DNA of 64,000 nucleotides from JALEVB01 sp022768265 (GTDB taxonomy: Bacteria > Bacillota_I > Bacilli_A > Erysipelotrichales > Erysipelotrichaceae), in NCBI GenBank assembly GCA_034168985.1, contig JAXFJE010000037.1:47120-111119 (forward strand), in the 5' to 3' direction. The notes under the pieces are model-generated. The model saw nothing but the letters and a program-made list of their open reading frames with translations. It was not told the origin of the DNA and did not search any database. Shown here piece after piece: positions 61,102-64,000 of this stretch. The position numbers were made by a program, and so were the translations under genes. Position 1 is the stretch's first letter, and each line of letters starts with the position of its first letter.

Positions 61102-62735
61102 TGAAGCGTAAAGGTAGAGTAGTAATGGCACGCTTGATCGTATTGGTAAAACCATTGTTAGCTAATATGCTAATAGCTATTACCTTGGGATTGGCTGGTC
61201 ATCTGTGTGCAACATTCATCACGATCATTGCAGCATATGGATTATTGCATAAGATCGCTTTGGCAAAGCTGATATTGATATTGTTGAGCTTAGCGATCTT
61301 GCGGGCTATTTTTCGTTACATCGAACAGGCAAGTAATCATTATATTGCATTTAAGTTATTGGCATTGATAAGAGATAAGGTCTTTATGGCTTTGCGACGT
61401 TTGGCACCAGCTAAATTAGCGGGGAAAGATGCGGGAAATCTTATCAATATCATTACTAGCGATATTGAATTATTAGAAGTGTTTTACGCTCATACGATCT
61501 CGCCAATTGCGATTGCAATTCTGTTTGCAATTATCATGGTTAGTTTTATAGGACGATATGATATGGGTTTAGCAATGATAGCCTTGGGATCATATGTTCT
61601 AGTTGGGGTAGTTATTCCATTGTTAGCAGACTTGTTTAGCAAAGATCAAGCATTGGTTTTTCGCTATGCCAGTGGGAATCTAAGTGAGTTTGTCTTAGAA
61701 AGCTTAAGAGGAATCAAAGAGATCATTCAATATGATGCAAAGGACAAGCGAATGCACGCTCTTGAAGAACAAACAGCATATTTAAATCGGCAAGAGGACA
61801 AATTAAAGAAAGTTCAAGCCTATAACATGTCTTTAACCAATGCAGTGGTATTGCTAGCAGATATCGTCATGTTATTTTATGGTAGTTATTTACTGATGAC
61901 AGGTAAAATCAATTTTGAAGGATTATTGATTAGTGTTGTTGCGCTATTTGCTTCGTTTGGGCCATTTATTGCCTTGGCAAATTTGGGTAGCGGTTTACAA
62001 AACACCTTAGCTGCGGGCAATCGTATCTTGGATATCCTTGATGAGCAACCACTATTAGCAGACATTGAGGGAATGCCAGATGCGCCATTTGGTAGTGTAA
62101 AAATAGCTGATGTTGAATTTGGTTACGGTCAAGAAAAAATCTTGGATGATATCAATATAAGCTTACGTCCCAAGATGGTGTTAGGAATTGAAGGTAAAAG
62201 TGGCAGTGGTAAATCAACTTTATTGAAATTATTGATGCGTTTTTGGGAAGTAGATAAAGGACAAATTATGATTGGTGATCGCAATATCCAACAAATCAAC
62301 ACTTCTAAGCTACGAGATATGGAGAGTTATGTAAGTCAAAGTGCCCATTTGTTTCATGATACCCTAAAAAACAATTTGAAAATTGCTAAATTAGATGCAA
62401 GTGATGATGAAATGATCGCGGCATGTAAAAAAGCTAATATCCATGAATTTATCATGAGCTTGCCAAAAGGCTATGACACGATGGTAAGCGAACTTGGAAG
62501 TAGCTTGAGCGCTGGTGAAAAACAAAGAATAAATTTAGCAAGGGCCTTTTTGCATAATGGTGATCTAATGTTGTTGGATGAACCAACTAGTAATTTAGAT
62601 AGTTTGAATGAAGCGATGATCCTTAATGCTTTAAGCAAGGTCAAAGATAAAACGATAATCTTGGTATCACATCGTCATTCAACTTTACGAAGATGTCAAC
62701 AGATCATCAAGATCGATAGTGGTAGGAAAAGCTAG
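61101..62735 (+). CDS. ABC exporter half-transporter (CydC-like)
   Basis: A 544-residue permease-ATPase: six helices in about 1-300, then GKSGSGKSTLL, LSAGEKQRINLARAF (the signature has Ala in place of the second Gly) and LLDEPTSNLDS. Its membrane domain has FRYIEQASNHYIAFKLLALIRDKVF typical of CydC. It should form a heterodimer with the preceding protein. The altered signature suggests one of the two ATP sites may be weak, as in many heterodimeric exporters. Confidence 0.85.
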   Translation: MKRKGRVVMARLIVLVKPLLANMLIAITLGLAGHLCATFITIIAAYGLLHKIALAKLILILLSLAILRAIFRYIEQASNHYIAFKLLALIRDKVFMALRRLAPAKLAGKDAGNLINIITSDIELLEVFYAHTISPIAIAILFAIIMVSFIGRYDMGLAMIALGSYVLVGVVIPLLADLFSKDQALVFRYASGNLSEFVLESLRGIKEIIQYDAKDKRMHALEEQTAYLNRQEDKLKKVQAYNMSLTNAVVLLADIVMLFYGSYLLMTGKINFEGLLISVVALFASFGPFIALANLGSGLQNTLAAGNRILDILDEQPLLADIEGMPDAPFGSVKIADVEFGYGQEKILDDINISLRPKMVLGIEGKSGSGKSTLLKLLMRFWEVDKGQIMIGDRNIQQINTSKLRDMESYVSQSAHLFHDTLKNNLKIAKLDASDDEMIAACKKANIHEFIMSLPKGYDTMVSELGSSLSAGEKQRINLARAFLHNGDLMLLDEPTSNLDSLNEAMILNALSKVKDKTIILVSHRHSTLRRCQQIIKIDSGRKS

Positions 62736-63029
62736 ATGGATATTGAAGCAAAAAGAAACAAAGAAAAAGTGCTTGTTACCAAGATGATTAGACTGTATGG
62801 AAAAAAGCACGATGATATCAATACAGATGAATTAATTCGATATGCGCTAGCTAAGATCGACAAATGTCCGATGATGGCTGAGAAAAGTTTTTGCTCGAAA
62901 TGCAAGATTCATTGTTATCAAGAACCTTATCGTTTTCAAATCAAAAAAGTAATGCGTTATAGTGGACCAAGGATGATGATTAACCATCCATGGCTTGTGA
63001 TAAAACATATATTAAGAGGTAGTAAATGA
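62736..63029 (+). CDS. NOsP-family (nitrous oxide-stimulated promoter) small protein
   Basis: A 97-residue protein with a conserved cysteine/histidine cluster: CPMMAEKSFCSKCKIHCYQ, then RFQIKKVMRYSGPRMMINHPWLVIKHI. This matches my memory of the family named nitrous-oxide-stimulated promoter. The Cys residues suggest metal binding. It begins at the base after the ABC gene stop. The function is unknown; the pairing with a CydDC-like exporter suggests redox or metal physiology. Confidence 0.82.
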   Translation: MDIEAKRNKEKVLVTKMIRLYGKKHDDINTDELIRYALAKIDKCPMMAEKSFCSKCKIHCYQEPYRFQIKKVMRYSGPRMMINHPWLVIKHILRGSK

Positions 63030-63397
63030 AAAAAACAGGTTATTTGATATTAGGCTTTATTGGTCTAGGTCTAGGAGCAATAGGCGCAATATTGCCGTTG
63101 GTTCCTTCGTTTCCATTTTTGTTGTTAGCGTTATATGGATTTACACGCAGTTCTAAAAGATTGCATGCATGGTTTGTACAAACTTCTTTATATCAAGAGA
63201 ATTTACATAGTTATGTAAAGCAAAGAAAAATGACCAAGAAAGCTAAGATAAAGATCATGGCAATTGTTACTTCTTTGATGGGAATAGGATTTATCATGAT
63301 GCATAGGCTTGTCTTAGCACAAGTCGTATTGGCGGTTGTTTGGTTGTTTCATATCTTTTATTTTACTTTTATAATAAAGACATTACCTTCTAGTTAA
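63026..63397 (+). CDS. DUF454 (YbaN-like) inner-membrane protein
   Basis: A 123-residue membrane protein with LGFIGLGLGAIGAILPLVPSFPFLLLALYGFTRSSKRLHAWF, the DUF454 signature, and two more hydrophobic segments. It overlaps the NOsP gene by four bases (ATGA), so these are cotranscribed. Function unknown. Confidence 0.88.
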   Translation: MKKTGYLILGFIGLGLGAIGAILPLVPSFPFLLLALYGFTRSSKRLHAWFVQTSLYQENLHSYVKQRKMTKKAKIKIMAIVTSLMGIGFIMMHRLVLAQVVLAVVWLFHIFYFTFIIKTLPSS

Positions 63398-63451
63398 TAA
63401 ATTAGAGCTGAAATACTGTGATATAATTAAAGTGCGATAAGAGGTGAGAAT

Positions 63452-63685
63452 ATGAAAAAATGGATCATTGTAACTAATAAATGGACTTACTTGTTTTTAG
63501 TGACCATCATCATTGGTGTTTGTAAGATATTGTTCTATGATCTTACTTTTACTAATATGGCGGATATAGGTTTTCAAATTTTTGTTTCGTTAATGATCAT
63601 GGCTGTTGGTGTGTATTTTTTCGTTCGCTTTAATTCATATTCGCCATGGATGAATCCTGATCATCCAAAATCCAAAAAACCATAA
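63452..63685 (+). CDS. Small two-helix membrane protein
   Basis: A 77-residue protein with hydrophobic segments at about 12-30 and 42-62 and a short charged C-terminus (NPDHPKSKKP). GAGGTGAG precedes the ATG; a TATAAT lies upstream. I do not recognise the family. Confidence 0.65.
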   Translation: MKKWIIVTNKWTYLFLVTIIIGVCKILFYDLTFTNMADIGFQIFVSLMIMAVGVYFFVRFNSYSPWMNPDHPKSKKP

Positions 63686-63700
63686 TTATATAAGTTTATG

Positions 63701-63735
63701 ATTACCCGCTTTGTGTAAAAAAGCGGGTAATTGTT
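63701..63735 (+). terminator. Terminator after the small membrane protein
   Basis: ATTACCCGCTT and AAGCGGGTAAT form an 11-pair stem, followed by TGTTTACTT. Confidence 0.8.
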
Positions 63736-63862
63736 TACTTAAGCTTGGGATACGGATAATGATATTGTTTTACTACTAAAACTATTGTAGTATAGATGTA
63801 CAAATGAAGTGAAAATAATGTATAAGTAACAATATCGAAACAAAGCTAAAGGAGGGATTAGC

Positions 63863-64000
63863 ATGAAAAGTAGGTTTTCAAAGATCATGGCCATCTTTGT
63901 ATCATTGTTAATGATATTAACGATGACCAATGTTGAAGTCATCATGACCTTGGCGCAAGAAACAAACGATCAAAAAACGATATTGGCCTTTGAACAGTTG
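63863..64000 (+). CDS. N-terminus of a secreted or surface protein (runs off the window)
   Basis: The open frame starts at an ATG preceded by AAAGGAGGG. It encodes a basic tip (MKSRFSK), a hydrophobic core (IMAIFVSLLMILTMTNV) and a likely cleavage region near TLAQE, that is, a signal peptide. Only 46 codons are visible, so no domain can be named. The 125 bases between the preceding terminator and this gene hold its leader. Confidence 0.7.
   Translation, partial: MKSRFSKIMAIFVSLLMILTMTNVEVIMTLAQETNDQKTILAFEQL

Noticed and set aside
1..64000. CRISPR arrays, rRNA and ordinary tRNA genes
   Set aside because: No regularly spaced short repeats and no cloverleaf sequences were seen apart from the tRNA-like part of tmRNA.

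Overview
The window is AT-rich DNA of a low-GC Gram-positive bacterium. The gene set fits the Firmicutes, and the style of the cluster suggests an Erysipelotrichia-like gut organism: HPr kinase, catabolite-responsive (cre-like) sites, many PTS operons, a uvrA-hprK-lgt-trxB and rapZ-yvcK-whiA core, and a tmRNA. The family-level placement is inference.

Region 1 (1-11.1 kb). The 5' end of a response regulator/HD-GYP gene and the tmRNA gene ssrA diverge. Downstream of ssrA lies an accessory stretch with a decayed TnpV gene, a complete type I restriction-modification operon (XRE regulator, hsdR, hsdM, hsdS, all minus strand), a tyrosine recombinase, and two promoterless hsdS cassettes in the opposite orientation. 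Three inverted repeats link the active and silent hsdS copies, so this looks like a DNA-inversion (shufflon-type) phase-variable methylation system. A serine-recombinase remnant closes the stretch.

Region 2 (11.1-17.1 kb). Small chromosomal genes: a degenerate M23-like secreted protein, a P-loop kinase-like protein, a TIGR04076-like protein, a lipoprotein, an MFS transporter broken at a CA repeat, and a large membrane protein of unknown function.

Region 3 (17.1-27.6 kb). A ten-gene minus-strand operon for L-ascorbate or a related acid sugar: UlaG lactonase, the UlaC/UlaA/UlaB PTS, an unrecognised FG-GAP-like protein, UlaF, UlaE, a split transketolase and a HAD phosphatase. A DeoR-type regulator is divergent. 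The decarboxylase UlaD, normally needed between UlaG and UlaE, is not in the operon. The divergent promoter region carries four TTTATGAAT-type boxes. An IS3/IS150-type element and a truncated ester-cyclase remnant follow.

Region 4 (29.7-36.5 kb and 53.7-59.3 kb). Core genes: yigZ, uvrA, hprK, an lgt fused to a HAD phosphatase, and trxB; then, after an interruption, a dipeptidase, rapZ, yvcK, whiA and two acyltransferase-like genes.

Region 5 (36.5-53.6 kb). Two very AT-rich sugar islands interrupt that core, one on each side of a MATE transporter whose codon use looks like the core. Island A has a LevR-like regulator with a decayed AAA+ domain, a DUF3284-like gene, a lactose/cellobiose-type PTS, a MupG-type 6-phosphomuramidase and a GH1 6-phospho-beta-glycosidase. 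Island B has a PRD regulator, a mannose-type PTS, a membrane M28-like pseudo-enzyme, a ChbG/YdjC deacetylase and NagA. Both look like systems for beta-linked, often N-acetylated sugars. Each has a sigma-70-type promoter and a cre-like site.

Region 6 (59.3-64 kb). A CydDC-like ABC exporter pair, an NOsP-family protein, a DUF454 protein, a small membrane protein and the start of a secreted protein. The ABC operon promoter is followed by a pair of GTTAG-N6-CTAAC palindromes and a leader hairpin.
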